A stretch of 15,395 nt of DNA from Gammaproteobacteria bacterium (GTDB lineage Bacteria; Pseudomonadota; Gammaproteobacteria; HTCC5015), in the NCBI GenBank assembly GCA_020630145.1, contig JAHDBX010000008.1:1-15395 (forward strand), given 5' to 3'. Under the pieces are notes generated by a model that saw only the letters and a program-made list of their open reading frames with translations, was not told where the DNA came from and did no database searches. Of this stretch, positions 8,382-13,884 are shown piece by piece (positions within the stretch are counted from its first letter, which is position 1; the number at the start of each line of letters is the position of its first letter). The translations under genes were made by a program, and so were the position numbers.

Positions 8382-8448
8382 TTATATAGAGTTTGGGTTG
8401 TTATGACGGAATACAAGTGCTGTTTAATTAAATAAACTCTCTATATAA
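8382..8448. repeat. Spaced 10-bp inverted repeat upstream of the ABC exporter
   Basis: TTATATAGAG (8382-8391) and CTCTATATAA (8439-8448) are exact reverse complements 47 bp apart, upstream of the exporter start at 8360. The near arm could also serve as a TATATA -10 element for the - strand gene. The spacing suits two half-sites for a regulator bridging a loop, or two divergent -10 elements. Each half is AT-rich, so chance symmetry is possible. Confidence 0.35.
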
Positions 8449-8461
8449 GAAGCTTTTGCTT

Positions 8462-8501
8462 AGGCCTATCGCATGTAATACTATAATACAGCGATAAGCC
8501 T
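8462..8501. repeat. Hairpin downstream of the DUF4399 gene
   Basis: AGGCCTATCGC (8462-8472) and GCGATAAGCCT (8491-8501) pair with one mismatch around an 18-nt AT-rich loop. The hairpin begins 20 nt past the DUF4399 stop in the direction of transcription (-). On the - strand no T-run follows, so it is a weak terminator at best; on the + strand a short ATATTTTT does follow. Confidence 0.45.
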
Positions 8502-8521
8502 TCGCATATTTTTGTAATAGC

Positions 8522-8950
8522 TTACTTAACCGTAACGGTAATCTTTTTAGATATAACAGGTTTGTCATGTGGAATATGAATGTAGTTACCGAGTAGCAAC
8601 TGCAAAGTATGTTTGCCTGGTGGCAACGTGACTTTTGTTTCTGTCTGCCCTTTACCGAAGTGTTTGATTTTATTGGTTGAAGGTAGTGGTACGCTCATAT
8701 CAGGTAGCTTATCTGTATCAATAAGTAAGTGATGATGCCCGGTGTTTTCAGCATTTGTGCCAGCTGGAGCAACGCCCATGCCTGAAAGGCCAAACTTTAT
8801 AGTAAATGTTGCAGGTACAGTTGCGTCATTAGCAGGTTCAATAAAATAGACTTTAGCGCCATCAGGGGCCTTAGACACTAATTCGTTGGCAGATACAAGT
8901 GTTGTGACTGCAGATAGTAAAATAGCTGTAATAATCAGTAGTTTTTTCAT
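8522..8950 (-). CDS. Secreted DUF4399 domain protein
   Basis: Periplasmic or exported protein of 142 residues. A signal peptide occupies about 1-21 with likely cleavage after VSA. The mature protein matches the DUF4399 pattern throughout: KVYFIEPANDATV near 33-45, FGLSGMGVAPAG (53-64), GHHHLLIDTD (71-80), HFGKGQTE (97-104) and PPGKHTLQLLLGNYIHIPH (110-128). The many histidines hint at metal binding, but no function is established for the family. It is transcribed divergently from the ECF sigma gene and has a matching ECF-type promoter at 8979-9011 that would give a 5' leader of about 25-30 nt. I infer it belongs to the sigma factor's regulon, as an envelope- or oxidant-stress effector. Family call is strong. 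Confidence 0.88.
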   Translation of the reverse strand: MKKLLIITAILLSAVTTLVSANELVSKAPDGAKVYFIEPANDATVPATFTIKFGLSGMGVAPAGTNAENTGHHHLLIDTDKLPDMSVPLPSTNKIKHFGKGQTETKVTLPPGKHTLQLLLGNYIHIPHDKPVISKKITVTVK

Positions 8951-8978
8951 AATAAACTCACAATTCCATGGTTAATAA

Positions 8979-9011
8979 CTATATAAAACACCTTAATTGT
9001 ATTTTTATTCC
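8979..9011 (-). promoter_or_regulatory. Predicted ECF sigma promoter for the DUF4399 gene
   Basis: Read on the - strand: GGAATAAA (9011-9004), an 11-nt spacer, then GGTGTTTTATATAG (8992-8979). GGAAT is the typical -35 core of ECF sigma promoters, and the -10 would fall in GTGTTTT. The same two blocks with the same 11-nt spacer occur in mirror orientation in front of the sigma gene. Transcription would start near 8980, leaving a short leader with a GGAATTGTGAG region before the ATG. Confidence 0.7.
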
Positions 9012-9029
9012 ATAAATTTACTGTATTGA

Positions 9030-9062
9030 GGAATAAATTTCTGTGAGAGGTGTTATATATAG
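9030..9062 (+). promoter_or_regulatory. Predicted autoregulatory ECF sigma promoter
   Basis: GGAATAAA (9030-9037), 11 nt, then GGTGTTATATATAG (9049-9062). It matches the opposing promoter at 8979-9011 in both blocks and spacing, while the spacer bases differ, which is what a shared sigma factor would leave. The two -35 blocks are 18 bp apart. The -10 region ends 2 nt before the sigma ATG, so the transcript would be leaderless or nearly so. Confidence 0.7.
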
Positions 9063-9064
9063 GT

Positions 9065-9613
9065 ATGAGCCAGTATGTATCTGAAAACCTAAGTCATGAA
9101 TTAAGCCATTTATGGCGATTTGCCTTGAGGTTAACGCGCTCTACCAGTTTGGCTGAAGACCTTGTGCAAAAGACGGCTGTGCGTGCGCTTGAGCGTAAAC
9201 ATCAGTTTATATTAGGTACACAGTTACGTAGCTGGCTATTTAGCATAATGCATTCGGTATGGAAGAATGACTTACGGTCTGCTGCTATTCGTCAGCAATC
9301 AACATTTAATTTATCTGATGCTGAAAACTATGCCAGTGAGATATGCCACAGTGAAAATTTACAACTGTTTGATGATGTTATTTCTAATGTAAATCGTTTA
9401 CCAGAAGCGCAGCGAACAGTCATGTTACTAGTCTGTGTGGAAGGTTATAGTTACCAAGAAACGGCCGACATTATGGATGTCGCTGTTGGTACAGTAATGA
9501 GTAGATTAGCACGTGCACGTTTGAAAATAGGCGAAGCCTTTCTTGATAAACAGCATGATGAAGGGTCGGGTGAGCACATAGATAGAGTTAGTAGAAAACG
9601 TTATGAAAATTGA
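9065..9613 (+). CDS. ECF-type RNA polymerase sigma factor
   Basis: Alternative sigma factor of 182 residues. Region sigma2 covers about 11-77 (core binding and -10 contact, with LAEDLVQKTAVRALERKHQF at 29-48), and sigma4 about 108-157 (-35 recognition; the GYSYQETADIMDVAVGTVMSRL helix-turn-helix starts at 127). There is no sigma1.1 or sigma3, as expected for ECF factors. I chose the ATG at 9065. An in-frame GTG at 9050 lies inside the predicted promoter, and its residues LYIG have no family match. No well-placed Shine-Dalgarno exists (GAGAGG is 14 nt away), consistent with a leaderless mRNA. The 3' end overlaps the anti-sigma gene by 11 nt. A charged tail of about 20 residues follows sigma4. 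Predicted targets are itself and the DUF4399 gene. Confidence 0.92.
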   Translation: MSQYVSENLSHELSHLWRFALRLTRSTSLAEDLVQKTAVRALERKHQFILGTQLRSWLFSIMHSVWKNDLRSAAIRQQSTFNLSDAENYASEICHSENLQLFDDVISNVNRLPEAQRTVMLLVCVEGYSYQETADIMDVAVGTVMSRLARARLKIGEAFLDKQHDEGSGEHIDRVSRKRYEN

Positions 9614-10391
9614 TGAAATACAAATATTAAATTACGTAGAGCATAAATTAGATGCGCCTACTCGAGCAGCATTTGAAAAAATTATGGAAAACGATGCTGA
9701 ACTACAAAAACAAGTGCGAGCTATAAAGGCATCGCAGCTGCCTTATGATGCAGCTTTTGCTGCTGAAAAAATACCTGATGTGCCTGAGCGTTTGCAAGAG
9801 CAGCTAGAACAGTTGTCTAGCGTATCATTCGGTACTTCTGTTAAACAGGTATTTTCTCGCTCTCAACGTTGGTTAATGTTTGCGTGTTTATGCTTGGCTT
9901 TTATTACCGGTTCACTCGTTACATTGGGTTTTAACTCGATAAAGTCTGGTTCGGAGTATGAATTATCAGCTTATGGAAACCATGTACTTATTGATGCCAT
10001 GATTCAGTATCAGGCTTTATATAGCCGAGCAACCGTTGAAACGGTTCGCCAGTCATTTGAGAATGCAAACATATTAATCGAAGATTTTAATCAGCGTGGT
10101 AAATATAAACTTGTGATTCCTGACTTTTCTGGTGATGGCTATGAGTTTCGTCGTGCACAAGAACTTGCTTTTTATGAACAGGCTATTATTCAAATGGTAT
10201 ATCTGCCGACTAATGGTAAGCCCTTAGCTTTATGTGTGACAAAGGTTGCAATACCCAATCAAGGCATGAAACATTACCAAAGCGCAGGTATTAATAGCAT
10301 ACTTTGGGTAAAGCAAGGCTTGTCTTATATGTTGATGGGGGACTACACGAAAGAAGAGCTAGAAAGTTTATATAAATCTCTCGTTATCTAA
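9603..10391 (+). CDS. Membrane-anchored anti-sigma factor
   Basis: Single-pass inner-membrane protein of 262 residues, partner of the preceding sigma factor by position: its ATG lies inside the sigma gene (11-nt overlap, ATGAAAATTGA), so translation is coupled. The N-terminal cytoplasmic part (1-88) is helical, with a start like an anti-sigma domain (ILNYVEHKLDAPTRAAFEK). It lacks the HxxxCxxC zinc motif of ZAS proteins. One membrane helix lies at about 90-110, with Cys95 and Cys97 inside it. The periplasmic part (115-262) resembles the sensor half of anti-sigma factors that ends in a FRRAQELAFYEQAIIQMVYL and GKPLALCVTK pattern. The usual logic is that the signal causes release of sigma by conformational change or proteolysis; the signal here is unknown. 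Role is strong by context and architecture. Confidence 0.85.
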   Translation: MKIDEIQILNYVEHKLDAPTRAAFEKIMENDAELQKQVRAIKASQLPYDAAFAAEKIPDVPERLQEQLEQLSSVSFGTSVKQVFSRSQRWLMFACLCLAFITGSLVTLGFNSIKSGSEYELSAYGNHVLIDAMIQYQALYSRATVETVRQSFENANILIEDFNQRGKYKLVIPDFSGDGYEFRRAQELAFYEQAIIQMVYLPTNGKPLALCVTKVAIPNQGMKHYQSAGINSILWVKQGLSYMLMGDYTKEELESLYKSLVI

Positions 10392-10399
10392 ACCAAAGC

Positions 10400-10597
10400 T
10401 TATTTATTTTTTTGTAGCTGTTCCTGCTGCTTTTTTAATAAGTCATTAATCTTATCAACACTTTGTTGTGCTTGATCAACGTATTCTGCCGGTTTCTTTT
10501 CTGCCTCATTCGTATTGCTAGTGCTTGATGACCCAAGGTAGGTATAGCTCAGATAAGCAATTACAGTAAGAGTGATAAGTAATCCAATAAGTCGCAT
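10400..10597 (-). CDS. Small membrane-anchored coiled-coil protein, unknown function
   Basis: A 65-residue protein I do not recognise. Residues 3-22 form one hydrophobic helix (LIGLLITLTVIAYLSYTYLG). A Ser/Thr/Asn linker follows, then a charged helix from about 38 to 63 rich in Gln, Lys and Leu (DKINDLLKKQQEQLQKNK), which should form a coiled coil in the periplasm. The organisation points to a real protein: a hydrophobic start, an ATG with AGG 12 nt upstream, and only 8 nt separating its stop from the convergent anti-sigma gene. No terminator fits in that gap, so the two transcripts must overlap at their 3' ends. A link to envelope stress is suggested only by position. Confidence 0.65.
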   Translation of the reverse strand: MRLIGLLITLTVIAYLSYTYLGSSSTSNTNEAEKKPAEYVDQAQQSVDKINDLLKKQQEQLQKNK

Positions 10598-10711
10598 AGT
10601 ATTTAATTGCCTATATAGTCAAGCGCCAGTAAATCATAACCTATATTCTTGTACTATTCTAGGTGCTTAATTTTGCGTAGTAATTATGCATTTTTTCACT
10701 GTATCCTCGTT

Positions 10712-10717
10712 TATAAT
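10712..10717 (+). promoter_or_regulatory. Candidate -10 element for the lipoprotein hydrolase
   Basis: A perfect TATAAT lies 30 nt before the ATG at 10748, giving a leader of about 25 nt with AGG (10740-10742) as ribosome binding site. No good -35 hexamer is visible at 16-18 nt upstream, where only T-rich sequence occurs. Confidence 0.4.
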
Positions 10718-10747
10718 GATATTTTTAGTAAGCAGTATTAGGTCTTT

Positions 10748-11797
10748 ATGCTAAATAAACATATGTGGAAAATATCGGCTCATTTCGTATTGCTGCTCTT
10801 ACTTTATAGTTGTGGGGGGAGTAGTGAAAGTACTGATTCCTCTAAAGATAATAGTGCCCAACTCGATTTGGCTGCTTATGTTAATACGGCGCCATTTGTG
10901 CTCAGTACAGATACAAGATTTTATGCTGATATTCCATATGGTGATAATGCTAGGAATGTTATTGACTTATTTTTACCAGTATCAAATACCACGACAGGTT
11001 TACTCGTCTATATACATGGCGGTGGCTTTGATGGCGGAGACAAGAGTAGTGCTTACGATCCTACAGATACATTTATTATCAAGCAGCTTTTAAGTAAAAA
11101 TATTGCATTTGCCGCGATTAACTATCAGCTGCTACAAGTTAACGATCAAGATGGCATTATAAAGTCACTGAATGATATTAAACGAGCTATTCAGTTTATG
11201 AAATATCATGCGCAAGCACTCAATATTAAAAAAGAGAGAATTGTTTTACTGGGCGGTTCGGCTGGTGCAGGTGCAAGTCTATGGTTGGGCTTGAATGATG
11301 ATATGGCAGACATCGACGCTAGTGAGGCGCTGCTTAAAGAATCAACACGTGTACATGCTTTGGCATTATTCTCTACGCAGGCCAGTTATGATACGAATAA
11401 ATGGGTAAGCGATATTTTTTCTGAGTATCAAGCAATGGGTTTCAATTCCGCATCAGTTATCAATATTCTAAGTGAGCAATATTTGTTTAAATTTTATGGT
11501 GTGGATACCCTCGCCGAATTGTTAAGCAGCGACTTAGATGGATATCGACAGCAGCTTGATTTATTAAATTTAATGACGGCTGATGACCCCGAGTTTTATC
11601 TCGATAATTCAGCTATTGATTATGTTTTACCCACTAACTTTGACCAACTCACACATCATCCTTTGCATGGGCTCGCTTTGTATAATAAAGCCTTATCAGT
11701 TGGTGTGGCCGTTAAAGCCGTATTGACTCCGCTTGGTATAAACAATACAGGTGGAGAAGACTTTTTTGCCTTTGTTGATAGAAAGATGGCTGAATAA
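10748..11797 (+). CDS. Lipoprotein alpha/beta hydrolase (esterase/lipase-like)
   Basis: Enzyme of 349 residues with the alpha/beta-hydrolase fold of the HGGG carboxylesterase group. The N-terminus has a positive then hydrophobic stretch ending LLYSCGG, with Cys22 as the likely lipidated residue. Tyr at -2 is unusual for a lipobox, so anchoring is probable rather than certain. A Ser/Asp-rich linker follows. The oxyanion motif HGGG is at 90-93, and the nucleophile elbow G-G-S-A-G has Ser171. The catalytic His is probably in the HHPLHG stretch near the C-terminus; the acid is not clear. Relatives cleave short-chain or polymer esters; the substrate here is unknown. It is monocistronic. The start at 10748 is preferred over the in-frame ATG at 10763 because AGG sits 5 nt ahead. 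Adjacent peroxide-stress genes do not suggest a link. Confidence 0.88.
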   Translation: MLNKHMWKISAHFVLLLLLYSCGGSSESTDSSKDNSAQLDLAAYVNTAPFVLSTDTRFYADIPYGDNARNVIDLFLPVSNTTTGLLVYIHGGGFDGGDKSSAYDPTDTFIIKQLLSKNIAFAAINYQLLQVNDQDGIIKSLNDIKRAIQFMKYHAQALNIKKERIVLLGGSAGAGASLWLGLNDDMADIDASEALLKESTRVHALALFSTQASYDTNKWVSDIFSEYQAMGFNSASVINILSEQYLFKFYGVDTLAELLSSDLDGYRQQLDLLNLMTADDPEFYLDNSAIDYVLPTNFDQLTHHPLHGLALYNKALSVGVAVKAVLTPLGINNTGGEDFFAFVDRKMAE

Positions 11798-11838
11798 CAT
11801 GTCAGAAGTGATAGCCAAGATCTGCTTAAATTAAGTGA

Positions 11839-11844
11839 TATAAT
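11839..11844 (+). promoter_or_regulatory. Candidate -10 element for the ohrR remnant
   Basis: TATAAT ends 9 nt before the ATG at 11854, so transcription would begin within about 3 nt of the start codon and the mRNA would be leaderless. No Shine-Dalgarno is visible upstream of this ATG, which fits. No convincing -35 hexamer is present. Confidence 0.4.
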
Positions 11845-11853
11845 GATTTTACT

Positions 11854-12324
11854 ATGAGCAAGAAAAGCAAAAATACCGTGGTAGACTGTAGTTTGCCTAC
11901 TGATGAACAGCTGAAAATAGATAACCAGCTGTGCTTTGCTTTGTACTCAACGTCTAGGGCTATTACTAAGCAGTACTCAATATTGTTAGATGAGTTGCAA
12001 GTCACTTACCCACAGTATTTAGTTTTGCTCGTATTATGGTAAAAGGATAATCGTGCGGTGCAGGATATTGCCCGCACCCTTGAGTTGGAGGGGGCGACTA
12101 CCACGCCACTAATCCAACGAATGGAGAAGCAGGGGCTGCTTAGTCGTCAGCGAAGCGCTGAAGATGAGCGTAGAGTGGATGTGTGTTTGACAGCTAAAGG
12201 AAAAAAATTAAAAGAAAAAGCCAGTGAAATACCTTATACATTAGGTTGCAGTTTGGGTATTAATGAAAAAGTAGCTAAAGAGTTAATTTCGCATATGAGC
12301 GATATCAAGGCCAATCTAAAATAA
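11854..12324 (+). pseudogene. ohrR: OhrR-type MarR repressor interrupted by an in-frame TAA
   Basis: Read through, the frame encodes about 156 residues, the usual OhrR length. The N-terminal part holds [15 protein letters not shown] with Cys27, matching the redox-sensing cysteine whose oxidation by organic hydroperoxides releases OhrR from DNA. It stops after QYLVLLVLW at codon 63 (TAA, 12040-12042). The same frame continues KDNRAVQDIARTLELEGATT, then the recognition helix and wing (TPLIQRMEKQGLLSRQR, DERRVDVCLT) to a normal C-terminus. OhrR proteins usually have Glu here (LWEKD), so one GAA-to-TAA substitution explains the break. The 62-residue product lacks the DNA-binding domain. A GTG at 12058 has AAGGA 11 nt upstream and could restart an 88-residue winged-helix piece without the sensor cysteine. 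The intact ohr gene follows. Confidence 0.87.
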
Positions 12325-12327
12325 TAT

Positions 12328-12374
12328 CGCTGTTTCAGCGTGTGTTCTCTTTATAGTCAGCTTTCTGCTGGCTA
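12328..12374. repeat. Two successive stem-loops after ohrR
   Basis: CGCTG-TTT-CAGCG (12328-12340) is a perfect 5-bp stem starting 3 nt past the ohrR stop. A second stem pairs TAGTCAGC (12354-12361) with GCTGGCTA (12367-12374) around TTTCT, with one G-U pair. Neither is followed by a real T-tract (TGTGTTCTCTTT after the first), so termination between ohrR and ohr would be partial. Confidence 0.4.
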
Positions 12375-12446
12375 GCAAACAAGATTGAAGTTTAACGCCC
12401 GTTTCAAAAGGCTATGTTTTGTTTTTTTTACTATTAATAAATAAAT

Positions 12447-12475
12447 TATATAGTGCACTATATATTAGTGTGCTA
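12447..12475. promoter_or_regulatory. Probable OhrR/MarR-family operator at the ohr promoter
   Basis: TATATAGTGCACTATATA (12447-12464) is an 18-bp perfect palindrome, of the size and AT-rich dyad form bound by MarR-family dimers. A second, imperfect copy of its core (TAGTGTGCTA, 12466-12475, against TAGTGCACTA at 12451-12460) follows with 15-bp periodicity and overlaps the predicted -10. Binding here would block RNA polymerase. No equally good copy is seen upstream of ohrR. Confidence 0.7.
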
Positions 12476-12479
12476 TTAT
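12471..12479 (+). promoter_or_regulatory. Candidate extended -10 promoter of ohr
   Basis: TGCTATTAT reads as an extended -10 (TGN then TATTAT). It lies 28 nt before the ohr ATG at 12507, allowing a leader of about 20 nt that includes TAGGGG (12492-12497) as ribosome binding site. The -35 region falls on the palindrome and is weak, as is common for extended -10 promoters. Confidence 0.5.
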
Positions 12480-12506
12480 TATGTTTTTACTTAGGGGTCA
12501 TATGCC

Positions 12507-12935
12507 ATGAAAATAGAACAAGTACTATATAACGCACATGCTAGCGCAACCGGTGGTAGGGAAGGGCAAGCGAGTTCGTCTGATAATGTATTAAGTGTGA
12601 AACTGTCTACACCAAAAGAACTAGGTGGAGCAGGTGGTGATGGTACAAACCCTGAGCAGTTATTTGCTGCTGGTTACTCGGCTTGTTTTTTGGGGGCATT
12701 AAAAGTGGTTGCTGGGCATGAAAATGTTGTTTTGGCCGATGACTCTAAAGTAAGTGCACGAGTAGGTATTGGTGCAATACCTAATGGTTATGGTATAGAG
12801 GTGGATTTTACTGTCAGCTTGCCTGGTTTTACGCAAGCACAAGCTGAAAGCCTCGTTGAAAAAGCGCATGTTGTTTGCCCATATTCAAATGCAACGCGTA
12901 ATAATGTTGAAATTAACTTTGTCGTAACTACTTAA
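12507..12935 (+). CDS. ohr: Organic hydroperoxide resistance protein (Ohr)
   Basis: Thiol peroxidase of the Ohr/OsmC family, 142 residues, the normal length. It acts in the cytoplasm as a homodimer and reduces organic and fatty-acid hydroperoxides, using lipoylated proteins as reductant (family knowledge). Both redox cysteines are present: peroxidatic Cys60 in YSACFLGAL and resolving Cys124 in VVCPYSNATR. The conserved catalytic partners Arg18 (GGREG) and Glu50 (NPEQLF) are also present. The position of Cys124 in VCPYSNATRNN separates Ohr from OsmC. It lies 182 nt after the broken ohrR, behind its own promoter and palindromic operator. The YciI-like gene 35 nt downstream is probably in the same transcript. 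If the ohrR stop is real, ohr is predicted to be constitutively on unless another regulator uses the site. Confidence 0.95.
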   Translation: MKIEQVLYNAHASATGGREGQASSSDNVLSVKLSTPKELGGAGGDGTNPEQLFAAGYSACFLGALKVVAGHENVVLADDSKVSARVGIGAIPNGYGIEVDFTVSLPGFTQAQAESLVEKAHVVCPYSNATRNNVEINFVVTT

Positions 12936-12970
12936 GCTAACTATTGTTTAGCAGTGAGCAGGAGTACCGC

Positions 12971-13264
12971 ATGTTTATAATATCAATTTCTTATAAAGTA
13001 GACTTGTCAGAGGTTGAAAAACATATTAATGAACATATCGCCTACCTTGATAAATATTATGCAAAAGGGAATTTTATTGCATCAGGCCCCAAAGTGCCTC
13101 GTGTAGGTGGCGTTATTCTTGCTCATGCAAACAATAAAGAAGAGCTAAATGTAATTTTGCATGAAGACCCGTTTTATAAGGCAGGCATTGCTAATTATGA
13201 CGTAACGGAGTTTATGCCGAATAAAATGGTAAAGCTTTTTGAATCATTAATAAAGTTGCCCTAG
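12971..13264 (+). CDS. YciI-like protein
   Basis: Small cytoplasmic protein of 97 residues with the YCII dimeric alpha/beta-barrel fold. The conserved elements are EHIAYLDKYYAKG with His22, ASGPKVPRVGGVILA (37-51) and HEDPFYKAGIANYDVTEF with Asp66. His and Asp at these places form the putative active site in the family, whose reaction is mostly unknown (some relatives are muconolactone-isomerase-like or dehalogenase-like). I chose the ATG at 12971 because AGGAG lies 7 nt upstream. A longer reading from TTG at 12944 adds nine residues with no family match and includes the ribosome binding site. It follows ohr by 35 nt, so coexpression with peroxide defence is likely. Confidence 0.87.
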   Translation: MFIISISYKVDLSEVEKHINEHIAYLDKYYAKGNFIASGPKVPRVGGVILAHANNKEELNVILHEDPFYKAGIANYDVTEFMPNKMVKLFESLIKLP

Positions 13265-13294
13265 CAATAATGTTGAATAGGTTTTTACCGATAT

Positions 13295-13336
13295 GGCCTA
13301 AAATTGTTAACGTGTAGGTATTAAAAATTTTAGGCC
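13295..13336. terminator. Long inverted repeat between convergent genes, probable terminator
   Basis: GGCCTAAAATT (13295-13305) and AATTTTAGGCC (13326-13336) are perfect 11-bp reverse complements with a 20-nt loop. They sit between the YciI gene (+, stop 13264) and the cupin gene (-, stop 13346). The stem's own A/T half partly replaces a T-tract. Position and perfect pairing favour a shared terminator, but with GGCC at the base of the stem and AATT near the loop it is not a textbook one. Confidence 0.55.
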
Positions 13337-13345
13337 GAAAAATTA

Positions 13346-13738
13346 TTAGTCTGCTAGTTTAATATGAACGGACTGCAGCTCCACATTGCCAATAACTTCT
13401 GAACGGTGTCCATGTTTCTGTGCATCAAAACTTACACCTGTCGGCAAAATATCTCTGGCAACAAATGAATCGCCGGCTGAGAAATCTATATAGCTATCAT
13501 CACGTAATAAAACACGTAGGGTGCCTTGTTTAATAGTAATAAAAGCTGGGGCATCTGCTACATGCCAATCACTACTAAAGCCAGGTGCGCTTTTGCGTAA
13601 GCACATGCTGGCAGCCGACATGTTTTCGCTTAGGAACATACCGTTATTTTTATCGTCAGCTGTATAAGACTCTTCGGAAAAAATTGAAACTAAATTATCA
13701 TTCATTGTGATTAAAGGAAGTGTGAATGTTTTATTCAT
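13346..13738 (-). CDS. Cupin-fold protein
   Basis: Cytoplasmic protein of 130 residues with a small double-stranded beta-helix. The core shows the cupin pattern: SSDWHVADAPAFITIKQGTL (55-74) with His59 in the first motif position, then DFSAGDSFVARDILPTG (85-101), where AGD marks the usual turn. Histidines near 109-111 (KHGHRSE) complete a plausible metal site. The first motif lacks the full HxHx(3,4)E set, so metal binding may be reduced. Family relatives include small cupins of unknown role; no substrate can be assigned. It lies alone on the - strand, with its own -10-like TATAAT upstream and a shared inverted repeat past its stop. The gap of 146 nt to the ABC genes upstream argues for separate transcription. 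Confidence 0.8.
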   Translation of the reverse strand: MNKTFTLPLITMNDNLVSIFSEESYTADDKNNGMFLSENMSAASMCLRKSAPGFSSDWHVADAPAFITIKQGTLRVLLRDDSYIDFSAGDSFVARDILPTGVSFDAQKHGHRSEVIGNVELQSVHIKLAD

Positions 13739-13790
13739 ATCTACTCATTATAAGTTGGGTGCTTGTTAATAATACTGATGGAAAGTGAAT

Positions 13791-13796
13791 ATTATA
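13791..13796 (-). promoter_or_regulatory. Candidate -10 element for the cupin gene
   Basis: On the - strand GCG-TATAAT lies 52 nt before the ATG at 13738. No clear -35 is visible. A second TATAAT (13752-13747) sits only 8 nt before the ATG and would give a leaderless transcript; I prefer the distal one. Confidence 0.35.
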
Positions 13797-13884
13797 CGCT
13801 GACTTTAATATAAACGAGCCACTAAAAGCGCGCAATGAATGTCCTGGTTTTTATTGATATTCAACTGAAGTCTTGGAAGAGTAC

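Noticed and set aside
8408..8433. Third ECF promoter (GGAATA ... TGTT) on the plus strand upstream of the ABC exporter
   Set aside because: The TGTT block is about 7 nt too close to GGAATA compared with the matched pair, and no plus-strand gene follows.
9050..9064. Upstream GTG start for the sigma factor
   Set aside because: It lies inside the predicted -10 region, its ribosome binding site would be adjacent to the start, and the extra residues have no family match.
10812..11093. 93-residue plus-strand frame inside the hydrolase gene
   Set aside because: It overlaps the lipoprotein/HGGG region of the hydrolase in another frame and shows no independent start signals.
5003..12324. Stop-codon recoding as an explanation for the two interrupted genes
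   Set aside because: The interruptions use different stops (TAG and TAA), and TAA and TAG also end intact genes here (for example TAA for mrcA, TAG for the Spy-like and Usp genes). No selenocysteine- or pyrrolysine-type element is visible.
12374..12430. T-rich run at 12414-12429 as an intrinsic terminator after ohrR
   Set aside because: Only a 3-bp GCC/GGC pairing precedes it; no stable stem is adjacent to the T-tract.
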